From the IMG/VR virus record IMGVR_UViG_3300042483_000433, positions 1 to 50,695 of that record: a stretch of 50,695 bases of DNA; one strand, given 5' to 3'. This document shows positions 38,137 through 46,989 of the stretch, in pieces. A program made the position numbers and the translations under genes. The DNA comes from a virus. The number at the start of each line of letters is the position of its first letter. Position 1 is the stretch's first letter. Under the pieces are notes generated by a model, which saw nothing but the letters and a program-made list of their open reading frames with translations, searched no databases and was not told the DNA's origin.

Positions 38137-38388
38137 TTACAGGCCTGTGTCTCCCAAAGACAAGCCACGGTTCGTGGCACGCCATACACTGGCCGAGTGG
38201 TTAGCTTCGATACTCGCCTTGGCTTCAGGGTCCTCATACAGACGTAGGATGTGGACGCATGGGTCCTCGCCATCTTCGAACGCGGTTTCCTCATCCTGGG
38301 TCATAGGCATGCCGTCATGCGTTTCACATACTGGCGGGCCAGCCCATCCGTTATCAATACCAATCTGTAGCCATGCCTCGAAGTCCAT
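38137..38388 (-). CDS. Conserved actinophage small protein
   Basis: 83 aa. MDFEAWLQIGIDNGWAGPPV, CETHDGMPMT and GEDPCVHILRLY recur in a small protein family common in actinobacteriophages, function unknown; one Cys/His set may bind metal. AAAGG before the ATG. Confidence 0.75.
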   Translation of the reverse strand: MDFEAWLQIGIDNGWAGPPVCETHDGMPMTQDEETAFEDGEDPCVHILRLYEDPEAKASIEANHSASVWRATNRGLSLGDTGL

Positions 38389-38399
38389 CGGTTAACCTT

Positions 38400-38662
38400 T
38401 CCTGGCCCTATAGCAGGCCGCTGTCTCGATTCTATCATCTCGAGCGGTTCAAATATTAGCAACGGTTGCACGCCTGCAAGTTTTTGCATGCCGTGACTCG
38501 TCAGTCAAGCTGCGAGCTTCGCACGAATCTTCGTTAAAAGTTTCCGCCGGATCCGCCTTCACCCGTCGGCGGGACATCGTTCGTTAAAAGTTGATGTCGC
38601 CTTCCGGATCCGGGCCCGGCGGCGGGACATCGAATGAGGTTCGTTAAAAGTTTTACCTGGAG
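38400..38662. other. Gene-less repeat-bearing spacer
   Basis: No supported gene. TTCGTTAAAAGTT occurs at 38528, 38580 and 38641, and GGCGGGACATCG twice (38569, 38620). Base composition is richer in GC than to the left. Confidence 0.6.
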
Positions 38663-39448
38663 TTACTCAACTACGCGGAACACGCCAGTCAACTTTGCAA
38701 GTACTCGCAATGAGTTGACGTCGGGTACACCGGAAGCTGCGTCTCCGATATAACCAAGGCTTCGTTGAAAGTTTGCGAAGGCGGCCCTGGTCTTGTGATC
38801 AAACTCTCCCCGCGGCGCAGACTTCAAACCAACAGTCATCGAAAGTGCTACCTGGATGAGCGCGACGTACGGGTGCTTCATGCCAAGTTTGATCGAGGGC
38901 CCCTGGATGACTGGAATCTCTTTCGTTAAAAGTTCTCCTGGATCCGACATCCGGGAAGCTTCAAGCTCAGCTCGTTGAAAGTTTGGGCGGGCGAAGGCGA
39001 GCACGTCGTATGCATAGCGGTTACGTCGATACACACCGTTGCGTGCTGCGAGTCCCTTTGGCGTGCCGCTGTCTGTTTGACCTTCGATGCACTGGAACAT
39101 CCCATGCTTACTGTAGTGAGAGACGTCGGTTACTATTCCCACGTGTGGCTGGCCGAGATTCGAATCACTGGCCGTTTGAAAAAAGACGATGTCTCCAGGT
39201 TCTGGCCGCGGGAAGATCCGGTTAGTTTTAATGAAGCTCGCCAAAGCGCTCGCGGTTGATATAAACGACGGCAGATGCAGGCCGGCCTTCTTTGCACAGA
39301 CGTCAATGAATGGACCTGCCCATGGAATGCCTGGCCGTCCAACTGCAGAACTAAACATATCGGCTACAGATTGATTCGCCGTGTATCCAACATGGGACTC
39401 GGCTTCCTGGATGAGTCGGCTAGCTGCCGTGGATTTCTTTTTGAACAT
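38663..39448 (-). CDS. CHAP-like domain plus peptidoglycan-binding domain, catalytic Cys position changed
   Basis: 261 aa. Residues about 15-150 resemble CHAP amidase/peptidases (HVGYTANQS..., GDIVFF, QPHVGIVTDV), but the usual WC..F reads WAGPF, with GCA for Ala where the nucleophile Cys is expected. The His motif is present. Residues about 190-258 are a PG_binding-like repeat (VALIQVALSMTVG ... TRAAFANFQRSLGY). It may be an inactive wall-binding protein, or use the nearby Cys in DVCAKKAG. Confidence 0.75.
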   Translation of the reverse strand: MFKKKSTAASRLIQEAESHVGYTANQSVADMFSSAVGRPGIPWAGPFIDVCAKKAGLHLPSFISTASALASFIKTNRIFPRPEPGDIVFFQTASDSNLGQPHVGIVTDVSHYSKHGMFQCIEGQTDSGTPKGLAARNGVYRRNRYAYDVLAFARPNFQRAELEASRMSDPGELLTKEIPVIQGPSIKLGMKHPYVALIQVALSMTVGLKSAPRGEFDHKTRAAFANFQRSLGYIGDAASGVPDVNSLRVLAKLTGVFRVVE

Positions 39449-39599
39449 TTAACGTCTCTTCGATCTGCTGCACAAGCAGCGCGGCCTCGTTGGCCCTTGT
39501 AGTTAATCTTACATGCTCGATGCGCGTCGATGCCAACTTTACGTCATCGGCAAGTTGCCGGGCCAAAGCCTTCGCAAGTTCTAACGTAGTTTCGTTCAT
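39420..39599 (-). CDS. Small helical protein overlapping two neighbours
   Basis: 59 aa (MNETTLELAKALARQLADDV...), one long amphipathic helix. GGAG 7 nt before ATG 39597-39599, which overlaps the upstream stop (ATGA). Its 3' end overlaps the CHAP-like gene by 29 nt. Confidence 0.7.
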   Translation of the reverse strand: MNETTLELAKALARQLADDVKLASTRIEHVRLTTRANEAALLVQQIEETLNVQKEIHGS

Positions 39600-40615
39600 T
39601 CTTTTTCTCCGGCTTCCGGTGACTCGTCAGTCACAATCTCAGCGTCGACGATCTTTGGATCCGCCGCTTCAACGTCGTTAGAAGTTATCGCGATCCCGGC
39701 GTCGTGCAATCTTGCAGCTGCGTCAGCTGCGTTGACCGCGAGTCTGTTCAAACGTTCAGCAATGATGCTGGCCGCGGGGCGGACATCGATATTGACGTTC
39801 GTGTCAAGTTCTACTCCACCCCGGATGCCGGCGCGATCCAAAATCTCCGTGGCAGCTTTTAGCTTTACGGGCTCGGACTCCGCGAACTCCATCATAGTCT
39901 CGAGGACGTCGACTGCGTAAGGGGCCGCCTGGGTCAACTTTGCACGAGCTCGTTCAATGTCATCTCCCGGACGATGTTTGATCGAACGTAGGTGCACGCG
40001 ACATAGCGAGTCATCCTGTAGACGTCCCGATGACCACAACTGGCATCTGATCCCGTCGTCCTTGACGGCGGCACATCTCGTTGGAAGTGTAGCTGGTTGA
40101 CGTTTACCAGACTTAGGCGGTTCATTCTGTTCTTTAGTCCAAGCACGTGTAGCACCTACAACCCAAGGCGGTACGAGATAGTCAGAGGCTTCTTCGGCTA
40201 GGAGGTCGTATCCGGTTATGTAATCGCTGTTACGGTTATTAGGGTCTACAAGGAGAGGCCGCTTCTCTCCCAAAGAGATGATGCGCTTCTGCGTGGCCAT
40301 CTCCTGGGAGACTGCTTGGATCAATCCGGTTGGCACGCCGTTCGTTGCATATACCGGGATCCAGTTCATACGAGCTCGACGTAAGATGTGACGGTTCTCA
40401 TATGTATCTTCGCAGATGCCGCGATCTGTTTCGTCGATGCCGAGTTCCGATAGGTCTGGACGTAGATTGACAGCGGTGTCAATTTCTATAATAGGTTTCT
40501 CTTCAATCGGCTTGCCGAATGGGTCGGTATCGTCGAGCGCTTCGTTATCCAATGAACGTCCTTCGTTTAAAGTTAGCCGGGCCAGCTGGGGAGAGACTTG
40601 TGGCCCGACTAACAT
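39596..40615 (-). CDS. Hypothetical protein, possible DNA-packaging or DNA-binding protein
   Basis: 339 aa. The middle has RCAAVKDDGIRCQLW ... CRVHLRS, a Cys/His cluster, followed by helices (VDVLETMMEFAESEPVKLKA, ATEILDRAGIRGGVELD) that resemble a segment in some phage small-terminase-like proteins. C-terminal acidic tail. No SD; AT-rich GATAATAAAA lies just upstream. Assignment is weak. Confidence 0.65.
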   Translation of the reverse strand: MLVGPQVSPQLARLTLNEGRSLDNEALDDTDPFGKPIEEKPIIEIDTAVNLRPDLSELGIDETDRGICEDTYENRHILRRARMNWIPVYATNGVPTGLIQAVSQEMATQKRIISLGEKRPLLVDPNNRNSDYITGYDLLAEEASDYLVPPWVVGATRAWTKEQNEPPKSGKRQPATLPTRCAAVKDDGIRCQLWSSGRLQDDSLCRVHLRSIKHRPGDDIERARAKLTQAAPYAVDVLETMMEFAESEPVKLKAATEILDRAGIRGGVELDTNVNIDVRPAASIIAERLNRLAVNAADAAARLHDAGIAITSNDVEAADPKIVDAEIVTDESPEAGEKE

Positions 40616-40851
40616 TTTTTGAGGTTTTATTATCTAAGTTTCAACGTCGATAAGAACTTCAGTAGAGGTAGTCTCTTCCGTCGAACTAAGTTTTGACGAA
40701 GTTCGATAGTTACATTGTTACATGGAGTTCAAAAAGTTTTTTTCGCTCGTGGAGAGAGATAGCAGCATTTTCTCTTTACAAACAAAAGAAAAACCCTGTA
40801 AAATCAAGGGGTCTGATTTTGACAGGGTCTCTTTTTAAAATGCTTTGAGAA
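40616..40851. other. Intergenic region between 40852 and 39596
   Basis: No gene. It holds the terminator of 40852, TTTTGACGAAGTTCGA-type sequence near 40690, and a T-rich stretch near 40737. Confidence 0.6.
40793..40828 (-). terminator. Terminator of gene 40852
   Basis: Stem ACCCTGTCAAAATCA / TGATTTTACAGGGT with one bulge, then TTTTTC. Confidence 0.85.
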
Positions 40852-41082
40852 TTAGACGAAAGTTCCGTCTTTCTTTCTCTTGCGATATGCCTTTGAAGTT
40901 CTGTTACCTCGGCGTTGTTGTCCTAACTCAAGTTGCTCTTGGACTTCGATTGGGTCGACTTGGTAGTTCCATTTGTTGCCAAGGGTGAAGTGTTTCTTCA
41001 CATAGCCACGCTTGGTGAGATAGGTAATCATCTCTGGGCTGACTCCGCAGAGTGTCGCAGCGACTTTCCTATCAACCAGCAT
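40852..41082 (-). CDS. Excisionase/MerR-like HTH protein
   Basis: 76 aa. LVDRKVAATLCGVSPEMITY followed by LTKRGYVKKHF is a winged-HTH pattern of excisionase-type DNA-binding proteins; basic tail (KAYRKRKKDG). Possible regulator or recombination directionality factor, though no integrase is in view. Confidence 0.7.
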   Translation of the reverse strand: MLVDRKVAATLCGVSPEMITYLTKRGYVKKHFTLGNKWNYQVDPIEVQEQLELGQQRRGNRTSKAYRKRKKDGTFV

Positions 41083-41180
41083 GATTGCACATCCGTTCTA
41101 ATCTAGCCATCAACTTTTCTTGGGACTCGAATGGTCGCTGGGTCAGTTGAACTTTGTGGATGGGGCAAAAAGCACTGGCT

Positions 41181-41303
41181 CTACTTTTTAGCATTAGCCC
41201 TCTTTTGAGATACTGGGTGACGTTTCTTTGAAGCCTGTAACTTCTCGAGTTCAGCTTGCTTTTGTTTCTTCGTCTTGAATAGGTTCTTCAACCACTTCTT
41301 CAT
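41181..41303 (-). CDS. Tiny basic protein overlapping gene 41251
   Basis: 40 aa (MKKWLKNLFKTKKQKQAEL...), strongly basic amphipathic helix. AAGGA 7 nt before ATG 41301-41303, inside the 3' end of gene 41251 in another frame. Confidence 0.5.
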   Translation of the reverse strand: MKKWLKNLFKTKKQKQAELEKLQASKKRHPVSQKRANAKK

Positions 41304-41481
41304 TCGTCATTCCTTCTTCCTGCTCGTCTTGAGCATTCTTTGAGTCTACCCTCTGGGGGTGACATTTTTCACAACTACAATCCCAGACCTTATCGAAATA
41401 GGTAATACTAGTTTTACAGTCTTCATGGTTTCCTGTCAAGCACCACCCACATCTGGTGCTACCTGTTGCTCCTCGACTCAC
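41251..41481 (-). CDS. Small Cys-rich protein
   Basis: 76 aa. RCGWC...C and CSCEKCHP suggest a zinc site; acidic C-terminal half. GTG start overlaps the upstream stop (GTGA). Confidence 0.65.
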   Translation of the reverse strand: MSRGATGSTRCGWCLTGNHEDCKTSITYFDKVWDCSCEKCHPQRVDSKNAQDEQEEGMTNEEVVEEPIQDEETKAS

Positions 41482-42146
41482 GCTGGTGGCAACTCGTAGA
41501 TTACAGATTTGTGATGCTTGACTCGAACGGTTGGCTCGACATAGGTTTTGAATCCATTGCGATAGGCGTTCATACAGAACGAGTAGTCTTCACCAACATT
41601 GGTGTCGAAGTCTAGTTCGAACCATCGAATGTGTTCAATCTTGAACCAAGGTCTATCGCACTTCTCAAAGACACCTTGCTTGATTGCCACAAATCCAAAT
41701 CCGACTCCGAACACTTCGACAGGTTCATCTGCCATAAAGAAATCTGTCTCATGGACTTTTTCAGGTAGGCCTAGCGCATCTCGGAATGAGCAGGCGACAG
41801 TTCCATTTGGATGACTCTGATACAAACCTCCGATGATATCTAGTTCGTGTTCGTATAACTTTTGGAAGTCCGAGACTTCCCATTCGATATCTGAATCAAT
41901 CCAGAAGATTTTGTCGTAGGTGTATTGACCTGCTCCAACCTCTCGGGTATCCCAGTCATTCTGATACAAATCTAAAGCGGTTAGCTCTCGACCTGATGGA
42001 ATGAATGAACTTGCTTTGGTTAGGAACTTGTAAGTCAGTCCTTGCGAACTTAGCCAAGCACAAGTCTTGACCAAACTCTCGACAAAGGCTGGCTCCATAC
42101 TTTTGCCAGGCGTTGCAATGAGAACGTTATAGTGTGGTTTGGACAT
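41478..42146 (-). CDS. Glycosyltransferase, GT-A type
   Basis: 222 aa from ATG 42144-42146. N-terminal HYNVLIATPGKSMEPAFV, then IFWIDSDIEW with a DSD motif for metal and sugar-nucleotide binding, and later GEDYSFCMNAYRNG. It could modify phage DNA bases, virion proteins or host surface; none is shown here. Confidence 0.8.
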   Translation of the reverse strand: MSKPHYNVLIATPGKSMEPAFVESLVKTCAWLSSQGLTYKFLTKASSFIPSGRELTALDLYQNDWDTREVGAGQYTYDKIFWIDSDIEWEVSDFQKLYEHELDIIGGLYQSHPNGTVACSFRDALGLPEKVHETDFFMADEPVEVFGVGFGFVAIKQGVFEKCDRPWFKIEHIRWFELDFDTNVGEDYSFCMNAYRNGFKTYVEPTVRVKHHKSVIYELPPA

Positions 42147-42360
42147 TCTCATCTTCCGGGTAGCACTGACCATTCAGTTCGCAAGTAGTTGGGGTGCTGT
42201 CGCAGAGTCCGCAGATTGTTCCCTCTTCGCAGTGGGCGCATTCTTTCCAAAGGTCTTGGATTGCGTAGCCATCTTCGTCAAACCCAATCTTTGGTATCTG
42301 ACCTTGGCCCTCGCATTGAGGGCAGGTGTCGTAAACAAAGTTTTCTTCAAACGCTGACAT
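42127..42360 (-). CDS. Small DnaJ-type zinc-finger-like protein
   Basis: 77 aa with CPQCEGQG, CAHCEEG and CGLC motifs like the Cys-rich part of DnaJ; Asp/Glu-rich. Start overlaps the upstream stop (TAATG). Function unknown. Confidence 0.7.
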   Translation of the reverse strand: MSAFEENFVYDTCPQCEGQGQIPKIGFDEDGYAIQDLWKECAHCEEGTICGLCDSTPTTCELNGQCYPEDENVQTTL

Positions 42361-42710
42361 TAGAACTCTCCACTCTTAGCATCATCTTCAGGACCTCCAA
42401 TGCTGGAGAGTCTGTTACTTGTTACCATCCACTGTTGCATGATACGGTTCAGTTCTTTCATCGACATAGATGAGAACTTTCTATCCCAGTCTTCTGGATC
42501 AACTAGACAAAGTTGGAAGGCCTCGACCATCAACAGCATCCGACCCTCTCCAGAGTTTTCCATAATCTCTTGCATCTGCAATAGTGGAATCTCCTCAAGT
42601 GAGATTAACTGAACTGCACCCATTGTAGTTTGAATCTCCATCAGATCTACAACATCCTTGAATGCCTCGTTAATCATTTTTACTCTGCGATTATCGTCGC
42701 GTTTTCCCAT
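42360..42710 (-). CDS. Hypothetical helical protein
   Basis: 116 aa, Met-rich helices (LLQMQEIMENSGEGRMLLMV, LNRIMQQWMVTSN) with DPEDWDRKFSSM between. It vaguely resembles tail-assembly chaperones, but no tape-measure gene is near. GGAAA before ATG 42708. Confidence 0.65.
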   Translation of the reverse strand: MGKRDDNRRVKMINEAFKDVVDLMEIQTTMGAVQLISLEEIPLLQMQEIMENSGEGRMLLMVEAFQLCLVDPEDWDRKFSSMSMKELNRIMQQWMVTSNRLSSIGGPEDDAKSGEF

Positions 42711-42747
42711 CTGTTAATTTCCTTTCTGTTTATTTACTGTAACACAC

Positions 42748-43215
42748 TTAGTTCCCTGAACGGCAGTTTCTGCACAATAATGCATCATAGCCTGTTGCTT
42801 CAAATTGTACAATACCTTCGCGAGTTGTTGGTACAGGACTAACATTACCCTCTGCACCGCACTTATCGCAAATCATATCAATCAGCCACTCAACATCTTT
42901 GCCATCGTCATACGATGCCAAGATACCTCGAGCCAATGCATGCTCTGGTCCAGGTCCCATAGTCTTACGCAAAAACTTGCGAGCATCTCCAGCTAACAAC
43001 ACTGGTCGAACATTCTTACAAGGGCACACCATTCTTGATGGCGTACAAAGAACAATCCCACTCGAACTTACAGTGTGACTATTCATCGGATGACCACAGG
43101 TGCAGATTCTCTTATCCCTATCCGGGCGAGACATACCTTTGATCTTTTCTTCAGCGGTTCGAACTTCTTCAACATCGAAGTCAAAGAACTCGAACGGGTT
43201 TTCTTTATTTTCCAT
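42748..43215 (-). CDS. Zinc-binding hypothetical protein
   Basis: 155 aa from ATG 43213-43215 (AGGA upstream). ICTCGHPMNSHT...CTPSRMVCPC and CDKCG...CRNC form two likely metal sites. First gene of the minus-strand block read away from the 43.2-43.5 kb control region. Confidence 0.75.
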   Translation of the reverse strand: MENKENPFEFFDFDVEEVRTAEEKIKGMSRPDRDKRICTCGHPMNSHTVSSSGIVLCTPSRMVCPCKNVRPVLLAGDARKFLRKTMGPGPEHALARGILASYDDGKDVEWLIDMICDKCGAEGNVSPVPTTREGIVQFEATGYDALLCRNCRSGN

Positions 43216-43531
43216 ATTCACATCCTAGCACAACTTACCAACCTTATGTCAACCAAACTTCACAAGTTACCTCGAGTCTACGAGTTCCGATTAAATATTC
43301 TGCCACCCTATACACACGCGCACACGCGTATAGTAAATTAAGTTGACAATCGTAAATAGGTTGACATAGGTTGACATACTATACGTTTTTACCAATTTAT
43401 TTTTCCTCTTTTCTTATAGTATCTCCAACACCCTTTTTCAGAGATACTATACGTTTCGACTTGACATATTTTCCAAAAGCTCATAGTATCCAATACAGAA
43501 CTAAAAACTAATACTTTAAGGAGTAAGCAAC
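43216..43531. promoter_or_regulatory. Divergent control region
   Basis: Minus side: TTGACA (43247-43252) and TAGGAT (43222-43227), 19 bp apart. Plus side: TTGACA (43461-43466), 17 bp, TAGTAT (43484-43489). Also a hairpin TAGTATCTC / GAGATACTA (about 43419-43448), TACTATACG at 43378 and 43445, its complement at 43325, and three GGTTGACA/GTTGACA words at 43342-43374. Confidence 0.65.
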
Positions 43532-43786
43532 ATGCTAACCATGTCACTCATGCCAATCGCAATTTGGATCGTTTTATTATCTATTTTTTGGCCTCTGACT
43601 CTCGGATATGCCATCCAACACCTAACCAAAAATACCAAAGCAACCACAATACTGACGTCCATTATTACAGTCACCACTCTTTATTTTGCCCTCACCACCC
43701 CATACACATACAACATCTTCTTCTATGCATCTCTGATTTCTGTCTGCGCAGCTCTCTTTACATGGATGTACGACATGGCTTCATAG
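43532..43786 (+). CDS. Small membrane protein
   Basis: 84 aa, largely hydrophobic with three possible membrane segments. AAGGAG 8 nt before the ATG. First gene of the plus-strand lysis/secretion block. Confidence 0.75.
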   Translation: MLTMSLMPIAIWIVLLSIFWPLTLGYAIQHLTKNTKATTILTSIITVTTLYFALTTPYTYNIFFYASLISVCAALFTWMYDMAS

Positions 43787-43863
43787 CCCAAAATAAAGTC
43801 AGCCCGCCCCGAATTTGCTACAATTGAAGGGCTTGGGAGAGCATACAGAAGGCACTCTCCCCA

Positions 43864-46536
43864 ATGAAAAAGTCCCCCAAAGGAAGAGGACCACTGTTTA
43901 TTACAGTGGCCCTCATTTTTGCTGCACCAATCTGCATAGCAGAATCAGCGCACGCTACTTCTTTCCAGGGGTCTTCTTTTCAGCGACCTTCTGCAACTGC
44001 GCCTGTTCCAACTTCTTTGTATTACGGACAGTCACTATGGTTGCAATCACAAGCAGGCTCAACACACCTACTACAAAACCAACCCAGAACGAATCCAAGT
44101 TCACGGTTACTAGCATCTTCACTCCCTTCTTTAGAGGATATCAACAACCTCGAGTTTACACTAAGTAACCTAAAAACTCAACTAAATACGCTAAAAAGCA
44201 AAAAAGTTAATCCCACAACCATTTCCAGCATCCAGGGTCAAATCTCCGACCTCGAAACAGCAATCCAAGATGCAAAAGATGCTAGAACCTCATACGAACG
44301 TGCTCAAGCAACCCTCAAGACTCTTCTAAGCGACCTTGAGAAGCAAAAAAGCACTAACGAGACACTTCTAACTCAAAAAACTACTGCCCAAGCAGAGCTA
44401 GAGGCAAAGAAGCTCACTCTTACAGAGATTCAAGCAATCCAGACTGCTGCACAGGCTTCCCTAGCAGAGACCCGGACTCTTCTAAGCCAAGCACAGACAG
44501 AACTTGATGCCTACAACACGTCAATGATTGCTCAGACAGAAGTCAAGAACCAAGCACAGGAAAATCTAACTGCACGTCAAGAGGCTTTCGTCTTAGCAAC
44601 AGCAGACTTGGAAACTGCAAGTCAGCAACTCGCAATCGCCACGCAAGAACTTCAGCAAGCACAGCACAACTACGACAACAACCTCATTCCAGACCCAGAC
44701 TGGACAGCACCTACTTATCAAAAAGAAAACATCCGCACAGTCGAGAACACCAGAACGGTAGAAGTTCGTACTCTTGTTCCACACACAACCACCACACTTC
44801 AGGAACAAGTAATCCCAAACCTACTCTTCAACTCAGACTTCTCACGAGGCACAGAGGGTTGGTCTGGTGTAAACCCAGGGTGGCAAGGCTCCAACCCAGC
44901 ACTTATAAATGGGGAGGTTGTATTCTCTTACCAAACTCAAACAGTAAGTCAAGGTCTGTTCTCTGGTCCTTTCCAGAACGCTACCCTCACCCTATCTGCC
45001 GACTGGTTTAACAATGATTCCAACACGGGCAGGGTAGACAACTACTCGATGACTGTCGAAGCTAAGGACATCAATCAAAACACAGTAGGTTCAGCGACCT
45101 ACACATCAACCGGAGCACACGACTGGGATAGAAAGTCTGTCTCACTCACAGCAACAGGTCCTGTTTCCTACATCACAGTCTCATTTACGGGTGTTGACTC
45201 TGGTTTTTGGTACGGAGTTTATGGACCTCACGTTAAGAACCCAGTTCTTCAAGTTTCTCACGGGCAGATGGTGACTGAAACAACCTATGAAGAAGTCATC
45301 ACTTACGAGCAGGAAACCTACTACACCTACGAGACCTACTACACCACCGAACTAGTTACCACCGAGGGAACTCTCAATGTAAAGATTAATGAAGGCGGTC
45401 AAGCAACTTTCAACGCACCAGCAGGTGCAACCTTTACCTCATCTAACCTACGCTACGAATCAATCAACAACCCAACTTGCGGGCGTAACATTGCACCAAA
45501 CATCAACGGACTTTCTAGCATCACAATCCAAGCACTCAACTCTGTTTGGGGTGACCCTTGTGGCGGACAATACAAGCACATCACAGGGACTATCTCGTAC
45601 CTAGGCGCTCCTACTGCACCACTCATCAAAGACCCAGCACTTCTACCAATTCTTCAACAGAAGCAAGCAGCGTTTACTGAAGCACAAACTAGCTACGACG
45701 CAAAACTTTCAACGAAGAACTCGTTGCAAGAACTTAAGACATCGGCAGAAGCAACACTTCTAACGGAGATGCAGGAGCTCGACGCTATCACAACTTCTTA
45801 CGAAGCAAAACAAGCAACGGTTCAGGACATCCAGGTTCAGGAACAACAAGCAGTTTCTCAAGTTACAGAAGCTACAACGAACGTCGAAGTTGCTTCATCA
45901 AATGTTGTCGCCGCCGAACAAACCTTCCAGGCGGCGTCTACTTTGCACGAAGAATCTAACACTCAGCTCAGCGAAACAGAAGCTCAGGTTACTCAAGCTA
46001 AAACAACAGAAGCGACTTCATTAAATGTTGCTGCACAAACATACACACAAGCATCACAAAAAGCAAGCACAACATCTAACGAAATCGAATCCATTCCGGA
46101 GGAAGGTTCACAAGAACTTCCCGCAGAGATCACAGCCGACTCCCTACTTGAAACCGACCTAACCCAAGTTGACCCAACAGAGATGACACCAGAGCAGGCT
46201 GAAGAACTAAAGGAAGCAGCCCTCGAAGTATTCCTCACAGCCGAAGAAGGCTCCGCCGAATATGAGCAAGCCCTTGACGCCCTCTATCTAGCCGCGGAGC
46301 AAGATGACATTGTGCTTGACCCATCTTTAGCCGCGATTCCGGGTCTAGCAGCCGCTACAGAGCTTGTTAACTTCTTTGGCAACGCAGGCTCAGATATGTC
46401 TCCAAAGACTCGTGAAGAGTCCGAGAAGGTGGTTGTTACAGCGGTTGTTGCCGCTGGAGCAGCCATTCAAAGTGCAGCAGCCGCTGCCTCAACAGCTTCC
46501 GTTTCATCAAGCGGATCTAGAAAGATAGGAAAATAA
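43864..46536 (+). CDS. Secreted coiled-coil and beta-domain protein
   Basis: 890 aa. Signal peptide 1-31 (basic N-terminus, LFITVALIFAAPICIA, cut after AHA). Long coiled coil about 90-275; jelly-roll-like domain from NLLFNSDFSRGTEGW (about 318-465) flanked by Thr/Tyr/Val/Glu-rich strands such as YEQETYYTYETYYTTE; a further beta domain with two Cys; a second coiled coil about 600-740; acidic linker; Ala-rich hydrophobic C-terminus with a basic end. A signal peptide on so large a phage protein is unusual. It may decorate the infected cell or bind glycans; unproven. Confidence 0.75.
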   Translation: MKKSPKGRGPLFITVALIFAAPICIAESAHATSFQGSSFQRPSATAPVPTSLYYGQSLWLQSQAGSTHLLQNQPRTNPSSRLLASSLPSLEDINNLEFTLSNLKTQLNTLKSKKVNPTTISSIQGQISDLETAIQDAKDARTSYERAQATLKTLLSDLEKQKSTNETLLTQKTTAQAELEAKKLTLTEIQAIQTAAQASLAETRTLLSQAQTELDAYNTSMIAQTEVKNQAQENLTARQEAFVLATADLETASQQLAIATQELQQAQHNYDNNLIPDPDWTAPTYQKENIRTVENTRTVEVRTLVPHTTTTLQEQVIPNLLFNSDFSRGTEGWSGVNPGWQGSNPALINGEVVFSYQTQTVSQGLFSGPFQNATLTLSADWFNNDSNTGRVDNYSMTVEAKDINQNTVGSATYTSTGAHDWDRKSVSLTATGPVSYITVSFTGVDSGFWYGVYGPHVKNPVLQVSHGQMVTETTYEEVITYEQETYYTYETYYTTELVTTEGTLNVKINEGGQATFNAPAGATFTSSNLRYESINNPTCGRNIAPNINGLSSITIQALNSVWGDPCGGQYKHITGTISYLGAPTAPLIKDPALLPILQQKQAAFTEAQTSYDAKLSTKNSLQELKTSAEATLLTEMQELDAITTSYEAKQATVQDIQVQEQQAVSQVTEATTNVEVASSNVVAAEQTFQAASTLHEESNTQLSETEAQVTQAKTTEATSLNVAAQTYTQASQKASTTSNEIESIPEEGSQELPAEITADSLLETDLTQVDPTEMTPEQAEELKEAALEVFLTAEEGSAEYEQALDALYLAAEQDDIVLDPSLAAIPGLAAATELVNFFGNAGSDMSPKTREESEKVVVTAVVAAGAAIQSAAAAASTASVSSSGSRKIGK

Positions 46537-46537
46537 T

Positions 46538-46723
46538 ATGAAGAAGTTTCTACTGGGACTATTTAAAGACATAATCGAACAGGCTTGGACCCTTTTAGGT
46601 ATGGCAGTCGCATGGCTCGTACTTGAAGGCTCTGCTAAAGATTTAACAGGAAACCTCATCCTGATAACTCTTTGCGTCTGGGTTCTTACGTTCCCTCTAC
46701 GTCGCGACAAGGATGAAGACTAA
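46538..46723 (+). CDS. Holin-like small membrane protein
   Basis: 61 aa with two hydrophobic segments (AWTLLGMAVAWLVLEG; LTGNLILITLCVWVLTF) and a charged tail RRDKDED, the layout of a class II holin. It lies 1 nt after the secreted protein and just before the M23 lysin. Confidence 0.65.
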   Translation: MKKFLLGLFKDIIEQAWTLLGMAVAWLVLEGSAKDLTGNLILITLCVWVLTFPLRRDKDED

Positions 46724-46953
46724 TGAAACGCTTCTTTCTTTATCTAAAGTTCTACAGCGAACCAAACAAGTACGATGTCCAGAAACTTGCAACGAAGAGC
46801 TGGCGCGACTATGTGGGTACCAACAAAGACAAGCGTTATGATATGACGTTCTGCCAAAACTACCTAGCAGGCTATGAAAAGCACTACAGAACTGCCTATG
46901 CAACCACTGCAATCGAATCACTAAACCCAAGCAAGAGTAAAATTAGTAAGTAG
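46723..46953 (+). CDS. Small basic hypothetical protein
   Basis: 76 aa, Lys/Tyr-rich, unrecognised; ATG overlaps the previous stop (TAATG). Lysis-block member. Confidence 0.65.
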   Translation: MKRFFLYLKFYSEPNKYDVQKLATKSWRDYVGTNKDKRYDMTFCQNYLAGYEKHYRTAYATTAIESLNPSKSKISK

Positions 46954-46989
46954 AGAACCTCTCTCATATTCACTTCGAAGGAATAAGTA

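Noticed and set aside
38400-38662. Replication origin with iterons
   Set aside because: Three 13-mers are too few, and the same word also occurs inside genes; no AT-rich melting region.
42360-42710. Tail-assembly chaperone
   Set aside because: Only a loose helical resemblance; no frameshift site, tape measure or tail genes nearby.
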